DNA of 64,000 nucleotides from Bacteroidales bacterium. GTDB taxonomy: Bacteria > Bacteroidota > Bacteroidia > Bacteroidales > Muribaculaceae. This document shows, piece by piece, positions 32,802 through 42,518 of this stretch (positions within the stretch are counted from its first letter, which is position 1; each line of letters opens with the position of its first letter). Below the pieces are notes generated by a model that was not told where the DNA came from, did not search any database, and worked only from the letters and a program-made list of their open reading frames with translations. The stretch lies in contig DXYS01000006.1 in assembly GCA_019415705.1 (NCBI GenBank), forward strand, positions 47,416 through 111,415, written 5' to 3'. Both the position numbers and the translations under genes were made by a program.

Positions 32802-33245
32802 TTAATCATCATATTTGATAAACTTGCCGTTCAAGTCAAACTTGAGGTCAATACCGTTGGCCAACTCCACCTCAAAGCCGTTACGCTCTTTCTCGATGCC
32901 GACCACATTTTGTCCCGAATGATTTTTCTTAACAAAATTTCTGATGCCTTCGAGCACAAATGCGCGCGGGACTGCGGTTTTTGCATTAGTCTCGACCTGA
33001 TGCCAGTTGCCTTTGCTGTCAAACGAGATTTCTGAGCCGTCAGTGAGAATGACCTCATACTCGCTGATTCGCCCGAAATCCTTGTCAATCTTTATCAAAG
33101 AGACTTTGGCTTTGAAATTATTGGAGATTGTCGTACGTGCAGCCTCAGGCAAAACCGATGCATCACGGCTATAATCATCACGTGCTATGGCGACAGTCGC
33201 GAGTCCGAAAACAAGCAAAACGCTCAGTAATATTTTCTTAATCAT
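32802..33245 (-). CDS. Secreted PepSY-like protein, paralogue of the 26375 gene
   Basis: The 147-residue protein has a signal peptide (near TVAIARDD) and the same two-repeat plan as its paralogue. The first repeat runs LPEAARTTISNNFKAKVSLIKID to EISFDSKGNWHQVE; the second runs VPRAFVLEGIRNFVKKNHSG to DLKFDLNGKFIKYD. It is periplasmic or secreted, of unknown function. The phrase order IKIDKDFGRISEYEVILTDG closely parallels VKVDRHLLKKTDYDVKLTNG of the other copy. Confidence 0.75.
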   Translation of the reverse strand: MIKKILLSVLLVFGLATVAIARDDYSRDASVLPEAARTTISNNFKAKVSLIKIDKDFGRISEYEVILTDGSEISFDSKGNWHQVETNAKTAVPRAFVLEGIRNFVKKNHSGQNVVGIEKERNGFEVELANGIDLKFDLNGKFIKYDD

Positions 33246-33289
33246 ACTTTTTAGTTTTAAGTTATTATTAATGTAACAAATTTCGCTAT

Positions 33290-34336
33290 CTATAGTTTCA
33301 CAGGTGCTTCAAAAACAGCTTTCCAAAGCCTCAGACGAGCATCTTCCGACGACGCCGGAGGCTCTTCGCCCGGACGCATGGTCGAGAAGATACACCTGTC
33401 ATCCACCGGACCTTCGACACATCCTCCGAAGGCATAGGCCGGCACATCCAATTGAGCCGCGCGCTCAAAAACCGCCGCCACAACCTTACCCCCGCTCGTT
33501 TGCGCGTCGATACGGCCCTCGCCGGTAATAAAGCACTCTATCTCGGCAGAATCAACCGGCAACCGGCTGAGTATCATACGCGCACCGTCGTGTGCCTCAC
33601 ATCCCAAGATATTGGTTAAGGCGAAACCCGTTCCTCCACCCGAGCCGTCGTAAAGCCCGTCTCCACATCCCACAGCACGTTTAAAGCACCTTGCGCCCTC
33701 ACGCAGCACCGGCATATGTTCGTCATCCACCCCTTTCTGACGGGCAAACGACAGCATCGACAGTTCCTCGCCGTCAGGCAACAGCGACGCACGGACATCA
33801 CAGAGCATCACGACCCGACGGCGCAGCATATCGATATCGACGCCGCTAAAATCGACAGACACAATGTCGGCGAAATCATAAACCGAGGGCACATCCGGGC
33901 AGACTCCGCAGGCATTGACAAAACGTGCTCCGAGCGCATAAAGCAAGCCGGCGCCGCAGTCGACCGTCGCAGTGCCGCCGATGCCGACATAAATGCGGCT
34001 GTCAGAGCGGTCTTCGTTCAGAATATCAGCTATCGCGCGCCCGAGCGCCGCAGACGAGCGCCGCAATGGGTCAGAATCGTTCGCAAAGCTGCCGTGACCG
34101 ATAACGTCAGCCGAAGTCACCACATAATCACCCGTCGTCAAACGTCTTATTCCTGTCGAGATTTCAGCTACATCGTCGCCCGCCAGAGCCTCACCCGTTC
34201 CCTCACCACCGTCAGCCATAGGATACAGAAATATCGGTGACTTCACACCGCGCCGGCGCAAAGCATCGGCTATCGTCACAGCCGCCTGACGCGCCGTGAG
34301 CGTACCTCTGAATTTATCCGGAGCAATTACTATCAT
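33290..34336 (-). CDS. Glycerate kinase (GarK/GlxK type I family)
   Basis: The 348-residue cytosolic enzyme begins IVIAPDKFRGTLTARQAAVTI. It contains YPMADGGEGTGEAL, YVGIGGTATVDCGAG, a long FARQKGVDDEHMP segment and CFITGEGRIDAQTSGGKVV, all family hallmarks. It phosphorylates D-glycerate with ATP and feeds it into glycolysis. Length is slightly below the usual 370-380 residues. It is monocistronic, divergent from the 5'-nucleotidase gene. Confidence 0.93.
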   Translation of the reverse strand: MIVIAPDKFRGTLTARQAAVTIADALRRRGVKSPIFLYPMADGGEGTGEALAGDDVAEISTGIRRLTTGDYVVTSADVIGHGSFANDSDPLRRSSAALGRAIADILNEDRSDSRIYVGIGGTATVDCGAGLLYALGARFVNACGVCPDVPSVYDFADIVSVDFSGVDIDMLRRRVVMLCDVRASLLPDGEELSMLSFARQKGVDDEHMPVLREGARCFKRAVGCGDGLYDGSGGGTGFALTNILGCEAHDGARMILSRLPVDSAEIECFITGEGRIDAQTSGGKVVAAVFERAAQLDVPAYAFGGCVEGPVDDRCIFSTMRPGEEPPASSEDARLRLWKAVFEAPVKL

Positions 34337-34527
34337 CTTTAATCATGCGGACATTAAGGCCGGTGCTTTCTGCAAATTTGGTCATAATTTTTGGCAATGT
34401 CATCCGACGCACTCCTATTTTTTTCAGTTTTAACTAAAAAACAAGGGAAACTGTCAGTCTTATTTGTTAACTTCGCATACATATAAACAGGGTGTCCGCG
34501 CCGGGCATCCGTCCTTAATTTTCTGAC

Positions 34528-36048
34528 ATGAAACCCTACCTCCATATCCTTGTTGCCGCGGCCATGGCCGTGATGTCATTCTCGCCGGCCGCTGCTGAAA
34601 AGCTCGTGATACTCCACACCAACGACACCCACTCGCAGATTGACCCCGACGAGCGCGACGGTCTCGGTGGCATAGCGCGCCGCAAGGTCATCATCGACAG
34701 CGTCCGCGCCGCCGATAAAAACGTCATGCTCATCGACGCGGGCGATTTCGTGCAGGGCACGCTATACTTCAACCTCTACCGCGGTAAAGTCGAGCAGGAG
34801 ATGATGAACGCCCTCGGCTACGACCTGCGTATCCTCGGCAACCACGAGTTTGACAACGGCATAGACGAACTCGCCGACGTCCTTGCCGACAGTGAGAGCG
34901 AACTTTTGGCGACCAACTACGACCTTTCGGCAACGCCGCTCGCCCGCGAATTCAAACCGTTTACCATCCGCGAATTCGGTGACAAGACCGTCGGTTTCAT
35001 CGCTATAAATCTTGATCCTAAGGGCATGATAAGCGACGGCAATTATAACGGACTGGTCTATAATGACGCAGTCAAGGCCGCCAACGCCGCTGCATGGTGG
35101 CTCAAGCACATCGACAAAGTCGACGCCGTCATCGCTGTCACTCATATCGGCTATGACCCGGCGATGCCTCCCGGCGACAAGATGCTCGCCGGTCTGTCAG
35201 AAGACATCGACGTCATCATCGGAGGACACTCGCATGACCTCATCAAGCCAGACGACAGTAACAATGGACTCAATCCCGAAGTTCCCAACGCCGACGGACG
35301 GGACATGCTCGTCACTCAGGCCGGCAAACAGGGCAAATATGTGGCCCGCATTGAGATTGATCTTGATTCGCTGACCACAGACTACAGTCTCATCCGCGTT
35401 GACAGCCGCTTAGACAACCGATTGGATAAGTCGCTGCTTGACAAAATCAAGCCTTACCGCGCAGGCGTAGACTCGCTCATGGCTCTCCCGGTCGGCCGCA
35501 GCGCCATCGACCTGCCTAAAGAGAGTCAGGAGTTGCTCAACTTTGCCTCTGACTTCGTACTCGCCGAGGGACGTCAGCTCGCCGACAGCGTCGACTTCGC
35601 CATCGTCAACAAGGGCGGCCTGCGCCGCGGCCTCAGCAAAGGCAACATCACCGAGGGTGAACTTATCTGCATGCTTCCTTTCTACAATTATGTCAATGTT
35701 CTGGACGTCAAAGGCAAAGATCTCTTGGAAGTCTTTGACGTCATGGCACGCACCGACGGCAACGGCGTCAGCGAAAGTGTCGACGCTGTCTATGACCCTG
35801 CTACCGGCAAATGCTTGTCTGTCACTGTCGACGGGCGCCCGCTCGACCCTGACCGCACATACAGAATCGCCACAATAGACTATCTGGCAAAAGGCGGCGA
35901 CTACATGACGGCCCTGACACGCGGCAAGACGATTGCCAAGAGCCACAAGGTACTATATCAGGCTATGATTGACGCCTTCCGCAAGGGCTATCTCAAAGGC
36001 AAGACAGTCAGGCCGTCGTCAACAGTGCGCATGCACCCCGCCGGCTGA
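34528..36048 (+). CDS. Secreted 5'-nucleotidase / UshA-like metallophosphatase
   Basis: This 506-residue protein has a signal peptide (PAAAEK) and an N-terminal calcineurin-like phosphoesterase domain with VILHTNDTHSQIDPD, LMLIDAGDFVQG-like and LGNHEFDNG motifs, then VTHIGYD and GGHSHDLI metal ligands. The C-terminal 5'-nucleotidase domain (about 310-490) has NFASDFVLAEGRQLADSVDFAIVNKGGLR and TYRIATIDYLAKGGD. Many Bacteroidales split these two domains over adjacent genes; here both are in one chain. It likely hydrolyses nucleotides or sugar nucleotides in the periplasm to recover nucleosides and phosphate. Confidence 0.9.
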   Translation: MKPYLHILVAAAMAVMSFSPAAAEKLVILHTNDTHSQIDPDERDGLGGIARRKVIIDSVRAADKNVMLIDAGDFVQGTLYFNLYRGKVEQEMMNALGYDLRILGNHEFDNGIDELADVLADSESELLATNYDLSATPLAREFKPFTIREFGDKTVGFIAINLDPKGMISDGNYNGLVYNDAVKAANAAAWWLKHIDKVDAVIAVTHIGYDPAMPPGDKMLAGLSEDIDVIIGGHSHDLIKPDDSNNGLNPEVPNADGRDMLVTQAGKQGKYVARIEIDLDSLTTDYSLIRVDSRLDNRLDKSLLDKIKPYRAGVDSLMALPVGRSAIDLPKESQELLNFASDFVLAEGRQLADSVDFAIVNKGGLRRGLSKGNITEGELICMLPFYNYVNVLDVKGKDLLEVFDVMARTDGNGVSESVDAVYDPATGKCLSVTVDGRPLDPDRTYRIATIDYLAKGGDYMTALTRGKTIAKSHKVLYQAMIDAFRKGYLKGKTVRPSSTVRMHPAG

Positions 36049-36102
36049 CGACGATATCATGACTTAGACTTAAAATCAAACCATCATATCTATAAAGCAC
36101 AA

Positions 36103-39093
36103 ATGAACCTTAAACGCCATCTGATCCTCTCACTCATCGGACTTGCTGCAGCCGCCGCAGGCTGCATGTCGGCCGACGCCACATCGACAGCAGCCGCTCA
36201 GACAAAACCCGAAGCTGAAAACCCCGCTTGCGACCGTTGGGTCGACTCTGTCTACAACTCTCTGACCGAGCGGCAGCGTGTGGCTCAGCTGATATCTCCT
36301 AAAATAGCTGTCGACAAAGGTGCTGACAGCCGTGCGGCCATCAGACGCTATGTAAGCGTCAATAAAGTAGGCTCGCTGCTTTTTGCCTCAGGCACCATCG
36401 ACCAGTATATCGAGCTTACCAACTACGCACAGTCGCTGGCTGATGTGCCGCTGCTTATGACATTCGACGGCGAGTGGGGACTCTCGATGCGCATCAAAGA
36501 TACTCCACGTTTTCCAAAAAACATGGCACTCGGAGCCATCCGCAATCCGGCTTTGCTTTATGATTATGGCCGCGAGATGGCACGCGAATGTCGCCTCGCA
36601 GGCATCACTGTCAACTATGCGCCTGTTTTAGACGTCAACTCCAATCCCGATAATCCCGTAATCGGCGAACGCTCATTCGGTGAAAATCCCGTGCGCGTGG
36701 GACGTCTCGCTACTGCTTATGCCCGCGGGCTCGAGAGCGGAGGAGTTATGGCCGTAGCCAAACATTTCCCGGGCCATGGCAACACAAGCACCGACAGCCA
36801 CAAGGAACGCACGACTGACCCCCACAATGCCGCCGATGTAGAGCGCATCGACCTGCATCCTTTCAAGACATATATCGATTCGGGGTGCTCGGGCATAATG
36901 ACCGGTCACATCATCGTGCCGTCAATCGACCCGTCAGGGCTGCCTGCGTCACTCTCTCAGACCATATCGACCGAGCTGCTGCGCGAGCGTCTTGGCTTCG
37001 ACGGTCTCGTCTTCACTGACGCACTCGAAATGAAAGGCGCTAAAATCGCCGGACGCAACAATGCCGTTATGGCCCTCAAAGCCGGAGCCGACATCCTTGA
37101 GTCATCAGGCCATCCGGTGACCGACATCGACTCGATAATGGCAGCCGTAAAACGCGGCGAAATTTCAAAAAGTGACATCGAGCGCCACTGCAAGCGTGTG
37201 CTCAGATACAAATATCTGCTCGGCCTGCCCGAGCTCAAGCCGGCCGACGCTAAAACCGTCAAACAGCTGCTTGACTCACCCGAGGCCGACCTTGTCAACC
37301 GTCGCCTCGCCGCTGCGCTTATGACTGTAGTCTACAACCGAGGCGACATACTGCCTATCAGCGGTCTTGAGAAGAATAAAATCGCCGTGGTCAACATCGG
37401 CGCTCCGGCCGATAATGAGTTCAGCCGCACCTGCCGACGCTATGCCGACGCCGAGGTCTTCCACACAGCCGGCGCTGTCTTCAGCCATGCAAACCTCGAG
37501 CGCATCAAGGCCCATGACATCGTAATCGCCGCCGTCTATAACGGCAACGCCGGTGCACGCGCCGTCCTCGATCAGCTGAAAGACTGTCGCGGTCTCGTCG
37601 CCGTAATGTTTGTCAACCCGTATAAGATGAGCAAGTTCGCTTCGTCGCTTCCATCTGCCGCAGCCCTTGTAGCAGCTTACGAGGACACACCTTACACCCA
37701 AGAATATGCCGCACAGGCCGTCTTCGGCGGCATCGACGTCGACGGGCAGCTGCCGGTCGGCATTGCCGGAGTCGCACCGGTCGGTACAGGCGTGACGCTA
37801 AAGAAAAATCGTCTCGGCTACTCCTCGCCGCTCGCCGAGAATATGCGGGCATCGCTCACTGACTCCATCGACTCTATATGCACAAAGCTGATTGCCGACG
37901 GCGGTATGCCAGGCTGTCAGGTGCTTGTCGCCAAAAACGGCAACGTCGTCTATGACAAATGTTTCGGTCTGATTACGCGCGGCGGTGCACGCGTCACCCC
38001 AACGACGGTCTATGACCTCGCATCTGTCTCAAAAGCCACCGGCACACTCCCCGGTGTGATGAAAGCCTACGATATGGGTCTCTTCGGACTCGACGAGCCG
38101 TTGGCAAAGTATATCCCCGGCCTGCGAGGCACCGGCAAGGACTCCCTTATGATTAAAGAATTTCTCTATCACGAGACCGGAATGCCTGCCGCGCTCAATA
38201 TGTTTGAGGTTATGGTCGACAGCAACAGCTACACGGGCAAGATGATTACACGCCGTCCTGACCGCAGTCACAGCATCAAAATTCAGAAAGGCGCCTACGG
38301 CCACAACACAGCCCGTCTGCGCCGCGACATCACATCGCGCACCGCCTCCGGCCGTTTCCCCGTCGAGGCCGCACGGGGGGTATATGTCGGACGCGAGACT
38401 TATGACACCATCATGAGCCGCATCTACAACATCCCGTTGCGCAACAATAAGAACTATAATTACTCCTGTCTCAACTTCTGTCTGATGATGGATTTCGTGC
38501 AGCGTGTCACCGGTCAGGGCCACGACAAGTTCATGGCCGACAGCATCTACGGCCCGCTCGGCGCATATACGACATGCTACCGGCCCACCATCAAACATCC
38601 GTTGACCAAGATTGCGCCGACCGAAAACGACACCTTCCTGCGTCGTCAGACCGTCCACGGCTATGTCCACGACGAACTCGCCAATTTCTCGGGCGGCGTG
38701 CAGGGCAATGCCGGTCTGTTCTCCAATGCCGACGACCTCGCAAAACTATGTCAGATGTGGCTCAACGGAGGCACATACGGCGGCCGCCGCTTCCTCTCCG
38801 ACGAGACTGTAAAACTGTTCACGACCTCAAAGAGCCCGACATGCCGCCGCGGTCTCGGTTTCGACAAGCCCGACACCGAGAATCCCGAATGGTCGCCCAC
38901 CTGCGACGAAGCCGACCCGTCGGTCTTCGGTCATCTCGGATTTACAGGCACCGTCTTCTGGGTCGATCCTAAGAATGATATGATTTTCATATTCCTGACC
39001 AATCGTGTCAACCCGACACGCGACAGCCCAGTCTTCAACAATTCGGGCATCCGTCCCGAGCTGTTCCGTCAGGTTTATAAATCGCTCAACTGA
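36103..39093 (+). CDS. Lipoprotein fusion: GH3 beta-N-acetylhexosaminidase (NagZ-like) plus class C beta-lactamase-like serine hydrolase
   Basis: The 996-residue protein starts with a lipobox AAAAGC (Cys21). Residues about 45-380 are GH3 of the NagZ branch: VAKHFPGHGNTSTDSH (His233 acid/base) and the nucleophile Asp306 in GLVFTDALEMKGA. A C-terminal GH3 domain follows (to about 575). Residues about 585-985 are a serine hydrolase with the SxxK motif at 641-644 (DLASVSKATGTLPG), a YxN-equivalent region NYSCLNF and HLGFTGT as the third motif. This fusion is known in Bacteroidetes and is thought to act on peptidoglycan fragments; the serine-hydrolase substrate is unknown. The PAP2 gene starts 2 bases after its stop. 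Confidence 0.9.
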   Translation: MNLKRHLILSLIGLAAAAAGCMSADATSTAAAQTKPEAENPACDRWVDSVYNSLTERQRVAQLISPKIAVDKGADSRAAIRRYVSVNKVGSLLFASGTIDQYIELTNYAQSLADVPLLMTFDGEWGLSMRIKDTPRFPKNMALGAIRNPALLYDYGREMARECRLAGITVNYAPVLDVNSNPDNPVIGERSFGENPVRVGRLATAYARGLESGGVMAVAKHFPGHGNTSTDSHKERTTDPHNAADVERIDLHPFKTYIDSGCSGIMTGHIIVPSIDPSGLPASLSQTISTELLRERLGFDGLVFTDALEMKGAKIAGRNNAVMALKAGADILESSGHPVTDIDSIMAAVKRGEISKSDIERHCKRVLRYKYLLGLPELKPADAKTVKQLLDSPEADLVNRRLAAALMTVVYNRGDILPISGLEKNKIAVVNIGAPADNEFSRTCRRYADAEVFHTAGAVFSHANLERIKAHDIVIAAVYNGNAGARAVLDQLKDCRGLVAVMFVNPYKMSKFASSLPSAAALVAAYEDTPYTQEYAAQAVFGGIDVDGQLPVGIAGVAPVGTGVTLKKNRLGYSSPLAENMRASLTDSIDSICTKLIADGGMPGCQVLVAKNGNVVYDKCFGLITRGGARVTPTTVYDLASVSKATGTLPGVMKAYDMGLFGLDEPLAKYIPGLRGTGKDSLMIKEFLYHETGMPAALNMFEVMVDSNSYTGKMITRRPDRSHSIKIQKGAYGHNTARLRRDITSRTASGRFPVEAARGVYVGRETYDTIMSRIYNIPLRNNKNYNYSCLNFCLMMDFVQRVTGQGHDKFMADSIYGPLGAYTTCYRPTIKHPLTKIAPTENDTFLRRQTVHGYVHDELANFSGGVQGNAGLFSNADDLAKLCQMWLNGGTYGGRRFLSDETVKLFTTSKSPTCRRGLGFDKPDTENPEWSPTCDEADPSVFGHLGFTGTVFWVDPKNDMIFIFLTNRVNPTRDSPVFNNSGIRPELFRQVYKSLN

Positions 39094-39095
39094 TA

Positions 39096-40058
39096 ATGAC
39101 ACTGCGCCCCATACCGGCACTTATAACCGCACTCAGCCTGCTCGCCGCGCCCCCATTGACGGCCGGCGAGCAGACTGACTCCGCCGTCGTCGTCCCCCGC
39201 CGCGTCATCGTATGGCACGACGTCACCGGTGCTGCCATCGGTGCGGGACTGACAGTCGGTATCACCGAGGCACTCAAACACGGAGTCACCGAGTGGCGCC
39301 CCGACCGCAGCGACGACCGCTCGTTCCCCTCCCGCCACGCCTCGTGGGCCTATGCAGGCGCAGCAATTCTTTCGGTTGAACTTAGTGACCGATTCGCCTA
39401 TACACCTCTGCTGGCTCAGACAGCCGCCAACGCAGTCGGCATGCAGCGCGTCATCTCGCGACGCCATTACCCGTCTGACGTTCTGGCCGGTGCTGCTGTC
39501 GGGCTACTCTCTATCAGAGCCGGTTACTGGCTCTCGGACCTCATTTTTAATATATCCCGCCGTCAGACCTTCAACTTTTCAGGCGAACGACGCAGCTCGC
39601 TCTACGCCTCGACCGTCGCTATCATTCCCTTAAAAAGCAAAAACGGTGATTTTGCCCTTGGCACCGGTATAGAATCAGCCATTGGCATAATCGCACCTAT
39701 AGCCGAGCGTTTTGACATCGGAGCAGCCGCCGGTCTCCGCTCCGCGCCCGTCTACAGCCACCGTCAGTTCGTCGACCCGCTCAGCAGCCTCGCTCTGCGG
39801 GCTACAGCCGGCTGCAGCATCATTGATAGCCGACGCTGGACTATCGAAGTTGGAGCGTCAGCCTCTCTGCTACATAATTTTCATCATAACACGCTCGGTG
39901 TAAAACAATTCGGCGCAGCCGCCGACCTCTCAGCCGACGCTATTCACCGCCTCACCGACCGTATAAGCACCGGCCTGTCAGCCGCTATCGAGGGCGCCGC
40001 CATAAAAGGCTTCCGTCCTTCCCTCCGCATCGCGCTCTCCACTCGCGTCTCATTATAG
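39096..40058 (+). CDS. PAP2-family lipid phosphatase with C-terminal extension
   Basis: The 320-residue protein has an N-terminal signal or anchor and the three PAP2 motifs: KHGVTEWRPDRS (KxxxxxxRP), SFPSRHASWAYA (PSGH variant with Arg in place of Gly) and SRRHYPSDVLAG (SRxxxxxHxxxD). Residues about 155-320 are beta-rich (AIIPLKSKNGDFALGTGIE, LRATAGCSIIDSRRW), consistent with an outer-membrane-like tail. It is translationally adjacent to the GH3/serine-hydrolase gene, so both may serve envelope turnover, for example undecaprenyl or lipid A phosphate removal. Confidence 0.82.
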   Translation: MTLRPIPALITALSLLAAPPLTAGEQTDSAVVVPRRVIVWHDVTGAAIGAGLTVGITEALKHGVTEWRPDRSDDRSFPSRHASWAYAGAAILSVELSDRFAYTPLLAQTAANAVGMQRVISRRHYPSDVLAGAAVGLLSIRAGYWLSDLIFNISRRQTFNFSGERRSSLYASTVAIIPLKSKNGDFALGTGIESAIGIIAPIAERFDIGAAAGLRSAPVYSHRQFVDPLSSLALRATAGCSIIDSRRWTIEVGASASLLHNFHHNTLGVKQFGAAADLSADAIHRLTDRISTGLSAAIEGAAIKGFRPSLRIALSTRVSL

Positions 40059-40130
40059 CAGTGTGTATACCGCTCCCGCCTTGCTTGTCCGACCGTTCAG
40101 ACTATCCCCAAGTATCAAAAAATAACTTTT

Positions 40131-40170
40131 ACAGAAACAGCAGCCCATGTTCAGAGACTGCTGTTTCTGT
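40131..40170. terminator. Bidirectional terminator between PAP2 and OmpA genes
   Basis: ACAGAAACAGCAG (40131-40143) and CTGCTGTTTCTGT (40158-40170) form a perfect 13-bp stem flanked by A/T-rich sequence on both sides. Confidence 0.85.
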
Positions 40171-40187
40171 TATTATATTATTGTACA

Positions 40188-41048
40188 TTATTTGCCGGTG
40201 GTAGTGTCGGCTGTATCGGGCGCTTTGTCGATTAGGTCCATAAACTGGTCAAGATTGGGAGTGATGATAATCTCCGTACGACGGTTGAGCTGACGTCCGG
40301 CAGCCGTGTCATTGTCGCCGATCGGATTATACTCGCCACGTCCGCCGGCTGTCATGCGGGACGGATTGACCCCGAAATCATTCTGCAAAGCCTGCACAAC
40401 CGACGATGCGCGCAGACAGCTCAGATCCCAGTTGTTGCGGATATTGGGACGCGAGATGGGCACATTGTCAGTGTTGCCCTCGACCAGCACGTCATAGTCC
40501 TTATAATCTGTTATAATTTTGGCAATCTTGCCGAGTATGCCCATGGCGCGGTCACTGATCTGATAGCTGCCCGATTTATAGAGCATATTGTCGGCCAACG
40601 AAATATAGACCACCCCTTTGAGCACCTTTATGTCGACATCGCGGAGATCGTCGCGGCTGAGCGAACGTGTCAGATTGTTGGTGAGCACCATGCTGAGCGA
40701 GTCAGAGCGGTCTTTGGCTGCGACAAGCTGCTTGATATAGGCATTTGAGGCATTGATTTCGTCGACAAGCTTAGAGATATTGACATTGCCTTGCGAGTTA
40801 TTCTTGATACTTGCAGCGAGGGCGGCCTGTATGTCGGCATAATTCTGTTTAAGCTCCTCGTTGCGGGCGCGTGCGTCCTTGAGCAGCTGCTCGAGCGTTG
40901 TCACATTTCCGCGAGTCTCGGTCAGAGCCTTCTGCGAGGCCTCATAGTCGGCCTGCAGTCTGTTGTATTTCTTTGAGCTCACACATCCGGTGAGGCAAAG
41001 CGCCGCTGCGACAGCGACGGCTAACATTGATTTTGTTTTCATAATCAC
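40188..41048 (-). CDS. OmpA-family peptidoglycan-binding lipoprotein
   Basis: The 286-residue protein has lipobox LCLTGC and then a coiled-coil region (about 25-125; KYNRLQADYEASQKALTETR and following). A C-terminal OmpA/MotB domain (about 140-270) contains VVYISLADNMLYKSGSYQIS, LVEGNTDNVPI, LRASSVVQAL and GRGEYNP with LNRRTEIIITP. It likely tethers the outer membrane to peptidoglycan. The resemblance to motility MotB is only in the shared fold; there is no motor context here. Confidence 0.9.
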   Translation of the reverse strand: MIMKTKSMLAVAVAAALCLTGCVSSKKYNRLQADYEASQKALTETRGNVTTLEQLLKDARARNEELKQNYADIQAALAASIKNNSQGNVNISKLVDEINASNAYIKQLVAAKDRSDSLSMVLTNNLTRSLSRDDLRDVDIKVLKGVVYISLADNMLYKSGSYQISDRAMGILGKIAKIITDYKDYDVLVEGNTDNVPISRPNIRNNWDLSCLRASSVVQALQNDFGVNPSRMTAGGRGEYNPIGDNDTAAGRQLNRRTEIIITPNLDQFMDLIDKAPDTADTTTGK

Positions 41049-41114
41049 GACAGTTTTAAAGATATAACAAGCAAGCCGGATTATTGGTTGACCCCGCGGG
41101 CCGGTGACAATTTA

Positions 41115-41146
41115 TTTGGCAATCAGATGATAATGACTTATTTTTG
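41115..41146 (+). promoter_or_regulatory. Promoter of the esterase gene
   Basis: TTTG (41115-41118), 20 bases, then TATTTTTG (41139-41146) fits the Bacteroidetes TTTG-N19/20-TAnnTTTG consensus. The expected start near 41153 rules out the long upstream reading frame from 41088 and supports the ATG at 41181. Confidence 0.7.
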
Positions 41147-41180
41147 CATATCATCAATTTATGCTCGACAAAACGACGCC

Positions 41181-42515
41181 ATGAAAAAGCTCACACTCAC
41201 CATCCTCTCACTGATTGCGACAGCCGCAGCGGCGACCGGCGCAAATACATTTATAAAAGGTGAACTCTCAGACTCACGAATCTACCCCGGCACTACGCAC
41301 AGCTACGAAGTCGCCGTCCCCGACGCTTACGACGGCCACACTCCCGCCTGCCTTTACATAGGTTTGGACGGTCAGCTCTGCGACGCGGCCAACGTGATGG
41401 AGAGTCTTTACAAGTCGGGCGAAATGCCGCTGACCATCGGAGTGTTTCTGCAACCGGGCGTCATCCGTGCGGCCGACGGCGAAGTGTTGCGCTATAACCG
41501 CAGCAATGAGTTTGACTCGACCGACCCGCGCTTCGCCGAATTCATAGAGACCGAGCTGCTGCCGGCAGTCAGGGCGCTCCGCACCGACGACGGCCGCGAA
41601 ATAGTGCTCTCAGAGCGCGCCGCCGACCGGATGATATTCGGACTCAGCAGCGGCGGCATAGCAGCTTTTACGGCCGCATGGCACCGCCCCGACCTGTTCT
41701 CTAAAGTCTTCAGCGGCTGCGGTACGTTTGTGCCGATGCGCGGCGGCAACGACCTGCAGGCCATCGTGCGCAAAAGCGAGCCTAAACCGCTGCGCATCTG
41801 TCTGCAGGACGGTTATGACGACGCTTGGAATCCGCTGTTCGGCTCATGGTTTGAGGCCAACGCCATGCTCGGCACAGCGCTGGAGTTTGCGGGCTATGAC
41901 GTGATGCTCGACTGGGGCGAAGGGGTGCACAGCGTCAAACGTGCCGCCGAAATTTTCCCCGACGTGATGCGTTGGATGTGGCGCGACCATCCGGCCGAAA
42001 TCAGCATACGCCCTACGTCAAACAATTATCTCAAGCCTTTGCTTGTCGACGGAGCCGTGTGGCAGGCGGTCGGGACACCGTCTGATGCCGCCGATATGAC
42101 ACTGCGCTCGGCTGTCTATCCCGACGGCGCCCATGCCGTAAGCGTCGCAGAAGGCAGCAACAGCCTCACTCAAAGCATCATCCCGGCTGACGGCGACGTC
42201 GTTTACGCCCAGCCGTTCTATTGGCTGCATAATTTCGACAATTGTCTGCTCGCTATAGGAGGCATGGCATTTGACAGCGACGGCAATCTTTGGACAGTCA
42301 CCGATGCCGGCATACAGATTTGCGACCAGAACGGCCGCGTCAGAGGCATCATAGAGCTGCCGCGAGGCATAACGGCCGGACGGACAGCCATACGCATCGA
42401 CGACGGACGCGTGACGGTGGTCGAACTCGGCAAAGAGCCGCGCGCCTACAGCCGACACTTCAATGTCAAGGCCGCACAGCCCGGCGTCAGACCGCCGTCT
42501 CAGGGACAGGCATGA
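41181..42515 (+). CDS. Secreted esterase (CE1/esterase D-like) with C-terminal SMP-30-like segment
   Basis: The start is the ATG at 41181 (MKKLTLTIL, signal peptide to ATGAN); the longer frame includes the promoter. The product has 444 residues. The alpha/beta-hydrolase domain carries ACLYIGLDGQ, the nucleophile Ser in FGLSSGGIAA and the His in WGEGVHSVKRAAEIFPD. The C-terminal 130 residues contain GGMAFDSDGNLWTVTDAGIQICDQNG, one propeller blade of the SMP-30/gluconolactonase type; a complete propeller would be far longer. It may release aromatic or acetyl esters from plant cell wall sugars. Confidence 0.78.
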   Translation: MKKLTLTILSLIATAAAATGANTFIKGELSDSRIYPGTTHSYEVAVPDAYDGHTPACLYIGLDGQLCDAANVMESLYKSGEMPLTIGVFLQPGVIRAADGEVLRYNRSNEFDSTDPRFAEFIETELLPAVRALRTDDGREIVLSERAADRMIFGLSSGGIAAFTAAWHRPDLFSKVFSGCGTFVPMRGGNDLQAIVRKSEPKPLRICLQDGYDDAWNPLFGSWFEANAMLGTALEFAGYDVMLDWGEGVHSVKRAAEIFPDVMRWMWRDHPAEISIRPTSNNYLKPLLVDGAVWQAVGTPSDAADMTLRSAVYPDGAHAVSVAEGSNSLTQSIIPADGDVVYAQPFYWLHNFDNCLLAIGGMAFDSDGNLWTVTDAGIQICDQNGRVRGIIELPRGITAGRTAIRIDDGRVTVVELGKEPRAYSRHFNVKAAQPGVRPPSQGQA

Positions 42516-42518
42516 ATA

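Noticed and set aside
40188..41048. Flagellar motor protein MotB
   Set aside because: The OmpA-type domain is shared, but the protein is a lipoprotein with a coiled coil and no flagellar genes are near.
41088..41180. Extended N-terminus of the esterase from 41088
   Set aside because: The extension contains a consensus promoter, and a good signal peptide starts at 41181.
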